From: Methylophilaceae bacterium
GTDB taxonomy: Bacteria; Pseudomonadota; Gammaproteobacteria; Burkholderiales; Methylophilaceae
NCBI GenBank assembly: GCA_028823485.1
Contig: JAPKBG010000004.1
Location: 1 to 64,000 of the forward strand
Length of the DNA: 64,000 nucleotides
Reading direction: 5' to 3'
A model generated the notes under the pieces. The model was given only the letters and a program-made list of their open reading frames with translations, was not told where the DNA came from and made no database searches. Shown in pieces: positions 30,043-38,890 of the stretch (positions within the stretch are counted from its first letter, which is position 1; each line of letters begins with the position of its first letter). The translations under genes were made by a program, and so were the position numbers.

Positions 30043-31566
30043 ATGAACGCAAAAAATTCTGATATTGGTCTAATCGGACTAGCAGTGATGGGGCAAAACC
30101 TTGTCCTTAATATGGCTGACCACGGCTATACCGTTTCTGTCTATAACAGAAGCCCTTCAAAAACACGCGACTTTTTAGCTGAGTGTAAAGAGAATGAGCC
30201 TTCACACGAGCGTGTGATTGGTCATGAAGACTTAGCTGCATTTGTATTAAGCATTAAACGCCCACGTAAAATCGTTTTATTGGTTAAAGCGGGTAGCGCA
30301 ACAGATTTAACCATTAATGCAATCCTTCCTTTCTTAGAAAAAGGCGATATCATCATTGATGGCGGCAATGCATTGTGGACAGACACCATTCGCCGCGAAA
30401 AAGAATTAAAAGCAAAAGACATCGAGTTTATCGGCTCTGGTGTTTCTGGTGGCGAAACAGGTGCACGTTTTGGCCCTTCACTCATGCCATCAGGCACACG
30501 TCAAGCTTGGGCATCTCTTGAGCCAATTTGGACAGCAATTGCAGCGAAAGTTGACCCTGAAACAGGTCAGCCATTAGAAGGCGGCGAGCCAGGCAAGCCT
30601 ATCAAAGGCGGTTTTTCATGTGCTGAATATATCGGCCCTGACGGTTCTGGACACTATGTAAAAATGGTGCATAACGGTATTGAATATATCGACATGCAAT
30701 TGATTTGTGAAGCTTACTGGTTAATGAAGCACTTGCTCGGTATGAAATCTGATGAGATTGGTAAAATATTTGAAGATTGGAACAAAGGCGAATTATCTAG
30801 CTTCTTAATCGAGATTACAGCGGATATGTTGCAACAAAAAGATCCAATGTCTAAAGAGTTCTTAGTCGAAATGATTCTAGATGCGGCAGAACAAAAAGGA
30901 ACAGGTCAATGGACTGCAGCGAATGCGCTAGAGCTTGGTGCGCCAGCGAATGCGATTGCTGCTGCGGTTTATGCGCGTGGACTTTCTAGTGTTAAAGAGG
31001 AGCGTGTGGCAGCAAGTAAAATTCTTAAAGGCCCAACAATCACGCCAATTACGGACCCTAAAGCAAGAGTTGATGCGATTAACGCGATTAAAAATGCGCT
31101 TTATTGCTCAAAAATCTGTGCTTATGCACAAGGTTTCCAGCTGATTGATAAAGCACAAGTGGCTTACAACTGGAAATTGAACTTTTGTGAGATTTCTCAA
31201 ATTTGGCGCGGTGGTTGTATCATTCGCGCACGCTTCTTACAGAAGATTACAGATGCATACCAATTAAACTCACGTTTGAAAAACTTAATGTTAGATCCAT
31301 ACTTCACTGAAGAAATCAGTAAGGGGCAAGAAGGCTGGCGTAAAGTGATTGCTTTGGCTGTGACGAATGGCGTGCCAGTACAAGGTTTTGCTGCTGCCTT
31401 AGCTTACTATGATGGTTATAGAAGTGCTGACTTACCAGCTAACTTGCTACAAGGTCAACGTGATTACTTTGGCGCACATACTTATGAACGTAAAGATAAA
31501 CCACGTGGTGAGTACTTTCACCTAGACTGGCCAGAGCCAGGGCGTCCTCAAATCGCTATTGACTAA
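30043..31566 (+). CDS. gnd: 6-phosphogluconate dehydrogenase (decarboxylating)
   Basis: [66 protein letters not shown]; 507 aa. Confidence 0.97.
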   Translation: MNAKNSDIGLIGLAVMGQNLVLNMADHGYTVSVYNRSPSKTRDFLAECKENEPSHERVIGHEDLAAFVLSIKRPRKIVLLVKAGSATDLTINAILPFLEKGDIIIDGGNALWTDTIRREKELKAKDIEFIGSGVSGGETGARFGPSLMPSGTRQAWASLEPIWTAIAAKVDPETGQPLEGGEPGKPIKGGFSCAEYIGPDGSGHYVKMVHNGIEYIDMQLICEAYWLMKHLLGMKSDEIGKIFEDWNKGELSSFLIEITADMLQQKDPMSKEFLVEMILDAAEQKGTGQWTAANALELGAPANAIAAAVYARGLSSVKEERVAASKILKGPTITPITDPKARVDAINAIKNALYCSKICAYAQGFQLIDKAQVAYNWKLNFCEISQIWRGGCIIRARFLQKITDAYQLNSRLKNLMLDPYFTEEISKGQEGWRKVIALAVTNGVPVQGFAAALAYYDGYRSADLPANLLQGQRDYFGAHTYERKDKPRGEYFHLDWPEPGRPQIAID

Positions 31567-31638
31567 TTAATGGCTTTTTGAAAGTGAAGAAGGTAGAGAG
31601 GGTGACGATTGTCATCCTCTTTTTTTGACTATTGAGTG

Positions 31639-31806
31639 CTAAATGCAGTCGCAGTTTGCTTCTAAAAACCGATTGAATAGATTGGTCTCTTTCAGCTTTA
31701 GTAAGCGACTTGTTTCTGTTTTGTTTGTTTGTTGTACTTTTGTTTTAGCAGCTACTTCATCTGAGGGTGTTTTGACTGGTTCTGCTTTATTAACAGCTTT
31801 TTTCAT
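31639..31806 (-). CDS. Small Lys-rich hypothetical protein (55 aa)
   Basis: MKKAVNKAEPVKTPSDEVAAKTKVQQTNKTETSRLLKLKETNLFNRFLEANCDCI; AAAAGGA upstream; a more plausible coding frame than the opposite-strand hydrophobic ORF 31643..31828. Confidence 0.4.
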   Translation of the reverse strand: MKKAVNKAEPVKTPSDEVAAKTKVQQTNKTETSRLLKLKETNLFNRFLEANCDCI

Positions 31807-32119
31807 GGCTTTTCCTTTTGGGAGTTAAATGCGCTGAAATTTTGTTTCAGTGATGTACCTTCATACTTGAGTGAAATTTAACAAGATAGTTCATGGGTGT
31901 GAACAAAAACTTTAGGTAAGTCAGTAAAGTGGTTAGATTTGATGGCTTTGTATATAAATCTGTTGTGAAATAGGTACAAGAAACCATCAATCATTGGTTA
32001 CTTGCTTTCTTTAATGTTTGTAAAGAAGTGTGGCTGAATGCGGTTATGATAGTTAAAGCGTATGAATGATTGATGACTTAGAATAGAATATTTTAAATTA
32101 AAAATGGGTAGATAATAGA

Positions 32120-32497
32120 ATGACTGAAACGTATTTGTTTTCCATACATGTGGAAACGGCATATTTAGCAGACCAATCTAGCGTAGAAGATGAGCGTTAT
32201 GTATTTTCTTACACGGTCACTATTACGAATGCCGGTAGCGTTGCGGCGCAGTTGATTAGCCGGCACTGGCTGATAACCGATGCAGATAATCAAGTGAACG
32301 AGGTGAAAGGGCTGGGCGTCATTGGCGAACAGCCTTTGCTAGAACCTAATGAGCACTTTACCTATACTAGTGGCACAGCGCTAAATACTGCTGTTGGCAA
32401 GATGCATGGGCGTTATCATATTGTTGCAATCGATGGCACTGTATTCGAAGCTGAAATCCCGTCATTTACCCTTGCCGCACCACGAGTGCTTCATTAA
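32120..32497 (+). CDS. apaG: Co2+/Mg2+ efflux protein ApaG
   Basis: RYVFSYTVTITNAGSVAAQLISRHWLITDADNQVNEVKGLGVIGEQPLLEPNEHFTYTSGTALNTAVGKMHGRY. Confidence 0.97.
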   Translation: MTETYLFSIHVETAYLADQSSVEDERYVFSYTVTITNAGSVAAQLISRHWLITDADNQVNEVKGLGVIGEQPLLEPNEHFTYTSGTALNTAVGKMHGRYHIVAIDGTVFEAEIPSFTLAAPRVLH

Positions 32498-32512
32498 GAA
32501 TGCCCTTAAATC

Positions 32513-33721
32513 ATGATAAAAATTATATTACTGATCAGCATTACTTTAATGACAGCGGCATGCTCAAAGTCCGTTGTCAAACCAGAAAATGGCGCATGTA
32601 ATTGCCCTCCAGCCGTTAAGCAACCAACAGAGACGCCACCTGTTAAAAAGCCGACAGCAGATATTTCACCCTATTCATTATTAAAGCCTGCAAGCTGGCA
32701 AGATCTGGATGGTTTATTAGAGGATGATGTTGTAGCGGCATGGCCTGCGTGGCTGCAAAGCTGTACGCGATTAGGTAAAAAGGATGCATGGAAAGCCGCT
32801 TGTGATGCTGCCAGTGCAATGAAGCAACCCAATAATGCGCAGATTATTGATTATTTATCCAACCATTTTGATGTGTTCCGTGCTCAGAATGAAGATGGCA
32901 CGACAACGGGGATGGTGACTGGTTATTACCAGCCCTTACTTAATGGTAGTCGAAAGCAATCAAGACAGTATTCACACCCTTTGTATCGAGTGCCTGATGA
33001 CCTCATTACTGTTCAGTTAGCAGATGCTTACCCGCAACTGAAATATAAGCGGGTAAGAGGACGGCTGTCTGGTAAAAAGCTTATTCCTTATCGTACGCGC
33101 GCAGAGATTGATGCAAATCCATCACCGCTAACTGGTAACGAGATTTTTTGGATAGATGACCATATTGATGTCTTCTTTTTGCAGATACAAGGCTCAGGCG
33201 TGGTGCAATTAGAAAACGGTGAGCAAGTGCAAGTTGGCTATGCTAATCAAAATGGTCATCCTTATCGTTCGATAGGTCGTTTGCTTGTTGAGCAGGGCGA
33301 GCTTACTTTGGATAAAGCATCGATGAATGGGATTAAAAATTGGGCTCGGAATAATTCAGATAAACTACAGGCATTACTCAACAGCAATCCTAGCTATGTT
33401 TTTTTTAGAGAGTTGCCCGCAGGCTTGTCTGGCCCAATTGGTGCGCTAGGTGTGCCGATTAAAGCAGAGCGTAGTGTTGCAGTTGACCGAAAATTTATTC
33501 CACTAGGCGCACCTATTTTCTTATCAACAACAGAACCCAATAGCACTAAGCCGCTCAGGCGCTTAATGTTGGCACAAGATACGGGTGGTGCTATTAATGG
33601 TGGTGTAAGGGCAGATTTCTTTTGGGGAGCTGGTGACAGGGCTGGGGCAAGAGCTGGGTCGATGAAGCAGCAAGGTGCGGTTTGGGTTTTGTTGCCGAAA
33701 GGGTTTGAACTACCTCAATAG
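32513..33721 (+). CDS. mltA: Membrane-bound lytic murein transglycosylase A
   Basis: Lipoprotein signal (ITLMTAAC); GMVTGYYQPLLNGSRKQSRQYSHPLYRVPDDL; FFLQIQGSGVVQLENGEQVQVGYANQNGHPYRSIGRLL; AQDTGGAINGGVRADFFWGAG. Confidence 0.96.
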   Translation: MIKIILLISITLMTAACSKSVVKPENGACNCPPAVKQPTETPPVKKPTADISPYSLLKPASWQDLDGLLEDDVVAAWPAWLQSCTRLGKKDAWKAACDAASAMKQPNNAQIIDYLSNHFDVFRAQNEDGTTTGMVTGYYQPLLNGSRKQSRQYSHPLYRVPDDLITVQLADAYPQLKYKRVRGRLSGKKLIPYRTRAEIDANPSPLTGNEIFWIDDHIDVFFLQIQGSGVVQLENGEQVQVGYANQNGHPYRSIGRLLVEQGELTLDKASMNGIKNWARNNSDKLQALLNSNPSYVFFRELPAGLSGPIGALGVPIKAERSVAVDRKFIPLGAPIFLSTTEPNSTKPLRRLMLAQDTGGAINGGVRADFFWGAGDRAGARAGSMKQQGAVWVLLPKGFELPQ

Positions 33722-33724
33722 CTT

Positions 33725-34172
33725 ATGAGTGTGAAAAAATCAAAATAACCTGTGCAGTATTAAGTTTGTGGATTGCTCCAATGATTGGGCATGCTGTGAT
33801 TTGTAAATGGGTGGATGATAATGGGACTGCGCACTACTCGGAGAAAAGCCAGCTAGAGGTAAAGTAATAAAATTGAAATTACCCCCGCAACCAACTTCAT
33901 TGAAAGCGGCAGAAGAGTTGTTTCAAGAAAGAGAGAAGGCAAGGGAGCAGGAAGTGGACAAAGCAAATACACTTCAAAAGGCATCAACAAATCAGGCTGA
34001 GACGAGAAGGTCCGAATCTGTTTCAGGTGGTAGACAAGGTGGAGCAGATGTTTCGAGATGTGCGTTATCAAAAGATGTTTTAAATGGCTCACTAAAACAT
34101 TCAAATGGTGCGCCACTCGATGCGAGTGATATCAAAACGGCAAGTAAAGATATTCGAAAGTTTTGTCACTAA
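33725..34172 (+). pseudogene. DUF4124 family protein, frameshifted
   Basis: N-terminal part KIKITCAVLSLWIAPMIGHAVICKWVDDNGTAHYSEKSQLEVK*; the rest (KLPPQPTSLKAAEELFQEREKAREQ..) is in another frame (33873..34172); an A6 run (33734-33739) separates the ATG at 33725 from the reading frame. Confidence 0.6.
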
Positions 34173-34181
34173 TCTAAAAAC

Positions 34182-34208
34182 AAAAAAGGCGCATTAAGCG
34201 CCTTTTTT
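34182..34208. terminator. Bidirectional-looking rho-independent terminator
   Basis: aaaaaaGGCGCattaaGCGCCtttttt. Confidence 0.9.
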
Positions 34209-34226
34209 ATAACACAAGAACAAAAA

Positions 34227-34298
34227 TTACTTGTTCATTACGTACATTGTAACTTCAAAACCGAAACGCATTTCAGTAGCTGCTGGTGTTGTCCACAT
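34227..34298 (-). CDS. pqqA: Coenzyme PQQ precursor peptide PqqA
   Basis: MWTTPAATEMRFGFEVTMYVMNK (23 aa), with conserved E-VTM-Y Glu/Tyr pair; SD AGGAG 8 nt upstream. Too short for the supplied ORF track. Confidence 0.93.
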   Translation of the reverse strand: MWTTPAATEMRFGFEVTMYVMNK

Positions 34299-34430
34299 AG
34301 TAATTCTCCTTTTGTTTAAATTCGTAAGCTATTGCGTTACGTGTTAAACAGTCTACTGGGGCTTCAAAGAAAATCAGTGGACAATCTACTTAAAACAGAC
34401 TCATGATTTTCATTAGATTATTGCTTGAGC

Positions 34431-36671
34431 CTAACGGATACCTTTGACACGCTTAATCAACTTCTTTATACCTTTTCGGCCGATGGTGCGTTTTAGCTTT
34501 ACTTTCCCATCATATAGACAAAACCTAAGCTTAATGGGAAGGTTAAATTGTCGTCCACTTAGCGCTAAATACATTTGCATAAAGCGTTGGCGTCCTTCGC
34601 CATGTAATTTATGGCAAGCGCGGGTTAAGTCGGCGATTCTCAGCTTGAATGGGATGGCATGGTTGAAATTGTGAATGCGAGCCGTATCAATCAAAGAAAA
34701 TTCAAGCACATTATTTGCGTGAATATTGATCAAAATATTACCGCCAGAGTAGTCTCTGAAGTAAATGCCGCGTTTATGCATATTGTGAGAAAACTGTGCG
34801 AACTGTCGATAAACCTCTTTAGCTGTCAGCCCTTTATAAGTTGAATGACCTCGAGTAAAAGCAGAAAATAGTTCACCAATCGTACAGTCAGCTGCCACAC
34901 GCTCACAAATATAAAAGTTTTGCTTTAAGGATCTGTCGCCCATTTTTTCAAAGTAAGCAACTGGTTGTGCTGTACCTACACCGCGTCGTAGTAGCTCCAT
35001 CGCCCCATTCCAACTACGTTTTGCTTTGCTCGGCTTGAAGCGATCTAAAAAGGCTTTGTGCGGGTACATTTTGACAGGCTGTTTAATCGTGAGCTGAGCT
35101 GTTGTATCTCTTGGATCTGGCATCGCCCAAATGACATTTCTTGCGTGTCGCAATGATTCGTCTTTTTGTGGAGCTATCAAAGTTTCAGGGTTAAGTGTGA
35201 GCATTAGTTGATTAGCCTCAGCTTCATCTTTGGCTAATACCAGACCTGACCAACCATTTTGATTAAATCTAAAATATTCTGCATTTTCAACATGCGCATG
35301 AATCGCCAGGTTTTTTGCTAGGGCAGGTGTTGGCAATAGTTCGATGTTCCAGTCTTTATCCCAACATATATAAATAGGTGCTTCACACACTAGCTCAGTA
35401 TTTTTCTCTAACATGGCACCATCACGATTGGTTATTTTGGCATTATTGAGTGTGTTTTCTGTGTATATATCAGAAAGGTAAGCGACTTTTCCGTTAATTG
35501 TCCAGGCGACATGTATTTGCCACTGCTGATTGTTAAAGTGATGTACTTCTAGTCCCACTGCACTGAAAACTGCCTTAATGTACTGTGCGTTGCTTAAGTG
35601 GTTGAGCAAAGATTGCATGGCATAAAAGCTTGGATAGCGCTGATATTCATGTAGTACACCATCAGCTGATTGATAGTGTGCGACACGTTCTAGCGCGGGA
35701 TATTCTGCATCTGTTAGGCCGTCGTCAATAAGGCCTCCTCGGTTGCAGATAAGAGCGCCCCAATTGGCTTGGTGTAAAGCGCCAGACGCAGCTAATAAGG
35801 CGAAGTAGCGTGTTAAGTAATCCGCTTGTTTCTGTTTACCATTGGCTAATATACGCTCTATACGGTAGATGGCCCAAAATGCAGTAGAAGAGCTGGTTTG
35901 GTTGACACCGAAATCTAGTCCAATTTTTTGTAAGATGCGCGCTTTTTTGACAAGATTATATTTAAGTAATGTTGACCATTTGTACTTGAGTATTCTGTAA
36001 TCAAAGCGCTCTGGCTCACTGACTCTTTCAACAAAAAGGTTATCAGTCTGTGTGTCTGGCAACAAACCATCAGGTGCTAATATCTTGAAAATGCCAATGT
36101 TATAAATCGGTTCAAAGTCTTGTATGTTTGGACCAAGTAACTTAATGCCACGAGACTTTACTTCTTCATGCGCAATTCTCCATGCAATCAGGAAGCTGTG
36201 TAAGGTATAACCAGCCCAACGTTTACGGTTGATGGTGTTGCCAATTTCAACTTGTACGACTTCCGCACCATAACGGTTGAGTGTTGTTGCTAAAAAGGAG
36301 CGCCAATCAGCTTGTTCAGCTGTGCCGCCCATATGTGCAGCTATATGCGCAGGCGGGAATAGATGTAAAGTGACGTTAAATCCTTTTGTAATGAGCGTTT
36401 GTAAAAAGCGCGCATTGAAGTTGTCAACATCATTGTAAGTAAAGTCGATCCGGACATTATTGATACCAAGTGTTTCTAGTTGCCTAATAATGTAGTGATC
36501 TACTTCAATATTTTCATTAGAAGCAACGCATACTCCAAAAAAATCTTCAGATAGCGTATGGTTTTGTGTGGGTAGGTGCCCGTTTTTAATACGTAAGCCA
36601 CCGCTTAAGATGTACTTTAGGCTGTTGGTTGCCAGTTGTTTAGCGGATGTAGAATAGAGTTGTTTGTTCAT
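34431..36671 (-). CDS. Two-domain protein: N-terminal TIM-barrel glycosidase-like region + C-terminal LPS kinase (Kdo/WaaP/InaA-like) domain
   Basis: N-term FGVCVASNENIEVDHYIIRQLETLGINNVRIDF..VVQVEIGNTINRKRW; C-term KRGIYFRDYSGGNILINIHANNVLEFSLIDTARI. Confidence 0.75.
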   Translation of the reverse strand: MNKQLYSTSAKQLATNSLKYILSGGLRIKNGHLPTQNHTLSEDFFGVCVASNENIEVDHYIIRQLETLGINNVRIDFTYNDVDNFNARFLQTLITKGFNVTLHLFPPAHIAAHMGGTAEQADWRSFLATTLNRYGAEVVQVEIGNTINRKRWAGYTLHSFLIAWRIAHEEVKSRGIKLLGPNIQDFEPIYNIGIFKILAPDGLLPDTQTDNLFVERVSEPERFDYRILKYKWSTLLKYNLVKKARILQKIGLDFGVNQTSSSTAFWAIYRIERILANGKQKQADYLTRYFALLAASGALHQANWGALICNRGGLIDDGLTDAEYPALERVAHYQSADGVLHEYQRYPSFYAMQSLLNHLSNAQYIKAVFSAVGLEVHHFNNQQWQIHVAWTINGKVAYLSDIYTENTLNNAKITNRDGAMLEKNTELVCEAPIYICWDKDWNIELLPTPALAKNLAIHAHVENAEYFRFNQNGWSGLVLAKDEAEANQLMLTLNPETLIAPQKDESLRHARNVIWAMPDPRDTTAQLTIKQPVKMYPHKAFLDRFKPSKAKRSWNGAMELLRRGVGTAQPVAYFEKMGDRSLKQNFYICERVAADCTIGELFSAFTRGHSTYKGLTAKEVYRQFAQFSHNMHKRGIYFRDYSGGNILINIHANNVLEFSLIDTARIHNFNHAIPFKLRIADLTRACHKLHGEGRQRFMQMYLALSGRQFNLPIKLRFCLYDGKVKLKRTIGRKGIKKLIKRVKGIR

Positions 36672-36799
36672 TAAGGCTGGGTTTTAATTGGGTGCTAGCC
36701 ATGTTGAAAGCGTAAGTCATGATTATAAAGCTTATTTGCTATTCGTTTGTTTTCTACATTGTTTTTCTTAAGGATGTATTGCTAATCAAGGCCAAGAAA

Positions 36800-38119
36800 T
36801 TAGCCTTTTACCCATTTCACAAAAGCTTTGTAGTATTCAGGCTGACGAACACATAAGTACATCATGACTATTACGTTGAGCATGGCAGTGATTAAAAAGA
36901 GCTGAGGAACATCAAAACCTAAGCTAAATATCCAGAGAGAGAGAGCGGTAGATATCACCATGAAAAGTGCGTTCATGATGTTGTTACCTGCAATAACCCG
37001 TGATTGGTGGCTTTTAGTGGTATTGCTTTGGATGAAGGCATATAAAGGGACGATATAAAAGCCACCAAAAAGGCCAATGAGCAATACATCAGTTAATAAG
37101 TGAAGGTGAGAGAAGCTACCGTAAAAGTCGGTATAACCTCTCACCGCGAGAGCTGGAGAAAGTGCGGCATGAATACTACTGCTGGTCACATATAAGTCAG
37201 CTGAAAATAGTGTTAAACCAATACCACCTAGCATCACTAAACCAAGATCCACCTTATGCTTTGAAAGCTTTTCACATAACAAGGAACCTATGCCGATGCC
37301 TAGTGAAAAAATAGATAACAATAAGATAAAGACACTTTCATCACCAAAAAGTGTTGTTTTAGCAAAGTTGGGAAACTGGGCCAGCAAGGTGGCGCCAACA
37401 AACCAGAACCAAGAAATACCAATGACAGCAAGCCATAAAGATTGGTGTTGCCAAATAAAGGTAAGGTTGCGCAAGGTTTCGGTGATTGGGTTCCAATTGA
37501 TTGTTAAGTCTGGCGCACCAGCTGGGGTGTGTGGCACACCATGGCTTGTCCAGTAACCCATTACAGCGAGTGCAATGACGGAGGTGCTGATCATTATTGC
37601 GCTACTGTTTTGAATGGCCAGCCAGGTGCCCAATATTTGTCCTAGTAGTATGGCAACAAAACTACCCATTTCTAACATCCCGTTACCGCCAATTAACTCT
37701 GCTTTACTTAAGTTCTGCGGTAGGTAGGAGTATTTAACTGGACCAAAGATTGTTGAGTGCGTACCCATCATAAATAGAGCCGTCGATAATAGGATAATGT
37801 TATGCAGTAAAAATCCAGCACTGGCAAACAGCATGATCAAGATCTCAAATGCTTTAATCACACGAATGAGTTTCGATTTTTCAAACTTATCAGCAATTTG
37901 CCCAGCCGTGGCGGAGAATAGAAAGAATGGCAGGATAAATAAGCCAGGCAGTAAGGTTGCCATGGTGACGCCATCAATGTTTGTGAGTTGGCTCGTGCGG
38001 AAAGCAACCAAAGTGATGAGTGCTGTTTTAAACACGTTATCGTTAAAGGCACCTAAAAACTGTGTAAAAAATAGTGGGCGAAAACGCTGTTCTTTTAATA
38101 ATTGAAATTGATTACTCAT
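36800..38119 (-). CDS. MFS transporter, lysophospholipid transporter (LplT)-like
   Basis: LLKEQRFRPLFFTQFLGAFNDNVFKTALITLVAFR; SATAGQIADKFEKSKLIRVIKAFEI; TIFGPVKYSYLPQNLSKAELIGGNGMLEMG. Confidence 0.9.
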   Translation of the reverse strand: MSNQFQLLKEQRFRPLFFTQFLGAFNDNVFKTALITLVAFRTSQLTNIDGVTMATLLPGLFILPFFLFSATAGQIADKFEKSKLIRVIKAFEILIMLFASAGFLLHNIILLSTALFMMGTHSTIFGPVKYSYLPQNLSKAELIGGNGMLEMGSFVAILLGQILGTWLAIQNSSAIMISTSVIALAVMGYWTSHGVPHTPAGAPDLTINWNPITETLRNLTFIWQHQSLWLAVIGISWFWFVGATLLAQFPNFAKTTLFGDESVFILLLSIFSLGIGIGSLLCEKLSKHKVDLGLVMLGGIGLTLFSADLYVTSSSIHAALSPALAVRGYTDFYGSFSHLHLLTDVLLIGLFGGFYIVPLYAFIQSNTTKSHQSRVIAGNNIMNALFMVISTALSLWIFSLGFDVPQLFLITAMLNVIVMMYLCVRQPEYYKAFVKWVKG

Positions 38120-38226
38120 GAATGATCGCCAATGGTTTTAATGTAAGGGGCCTTAATTTAATGAGTAGGAAGATCAAAAATACGCCTTGTTTCAAAAATA
38201 TGCTGATTGAAGCTGACACCGTTATA

Positions 38227-38442
38227 TTATATTAAACGTTTCACTGCAAAATCAAACATGAGTGGATTGACTGTTTTTAAAGCTTGCAAAAAGGGTAAGT
38301 GCTCACTCTTTAGCAAGACATCTAAGAAGAACTCGTGATTAGCGATGATTAATAGGCCATCTTCTTTTGGTACATTTTCTAAGCCATACACTTCGACTCT
38401 GAAGAATATTTTGCATATGAAGCGTAATACACTAGCAAGCAT
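38227..38442 (-). pseudogene. Truncated PlsC-like acyltransferase (N-terminal NHEFFLD only)
   Basis: RVEVYGLENVPKEDGLLIIANHEFFLDVLLK.. matches the NHxxxxD motif region of 1-acylglycerol-phosphate acyltransferases; stops at 71 aa, no FPEG block. Confidence 0.6.
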
Positions 38443-38778
38443 TGGCTTCTCCCATTCGACCTTCTTTGACTATTTTTAATTATATTTTTTATGTAGCTTA
38501 ATACATTTTCAATCGGTATGCGTCATATACGGTTTGTTGGCCAAAAAAACTTCTTTACCCACTTTTCACTTTGTAAAGCATGACATTGGTGCAATAGTTT
38601 TAAATAGTGGGTGACTATGAAACGGCTTAGTTGAGAACTAGCGACGATATTGTAAAGTATTCAATCGCTAATTTTCACCAAAGCTCAACAAAACACGTGT
38701 GCGCTGCACACCGCCGATAGCGACAAACAGGTCGGAAATATTTTTCTACTTATCTGGAATATCGTTAACTACATTCAT

Positions 38779-38794
38779 AACTACATATGTAGTT
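38779..38794. repeat. 16-bp perfect palindrome AACTACATATGTAGTT with adjacent half-site repeats
   Basis: ttAACTACATtcatAACTACATATGTAGTTatttagttat. Confidence 0.75.
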
Positions 38795-38842
38795 ATTTAG
38801 TTATATTTGTCAAGTACAGCCTAATGGCTGAGTTGTTAGATG

Positions 38843-38877
38843 TAAAAAAACAGTTTGAATAACAAACCGTTTTTTTA
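38843..38877 (-). terminator. Terminator of the TolC-HlyD-ABC operon
   Basis: aaaaaaacagtttg-aataa-caaaccgtttttt; one mismatch in the stem; immediately 3' of the operon on the minus strand. Confidence 0.75.
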
Positions 38878-38890
38878 TGCCACATTATTA

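Noticed and set aside
31643-31828. Hydrophobic + strand ORF (61 aa) as a membrane protein
   Set aside because: The opposite strand carries a better-formed Lys-rich 55-aa ORF with an SD-like sequence; the hydrophobic ORF is probably its complement.
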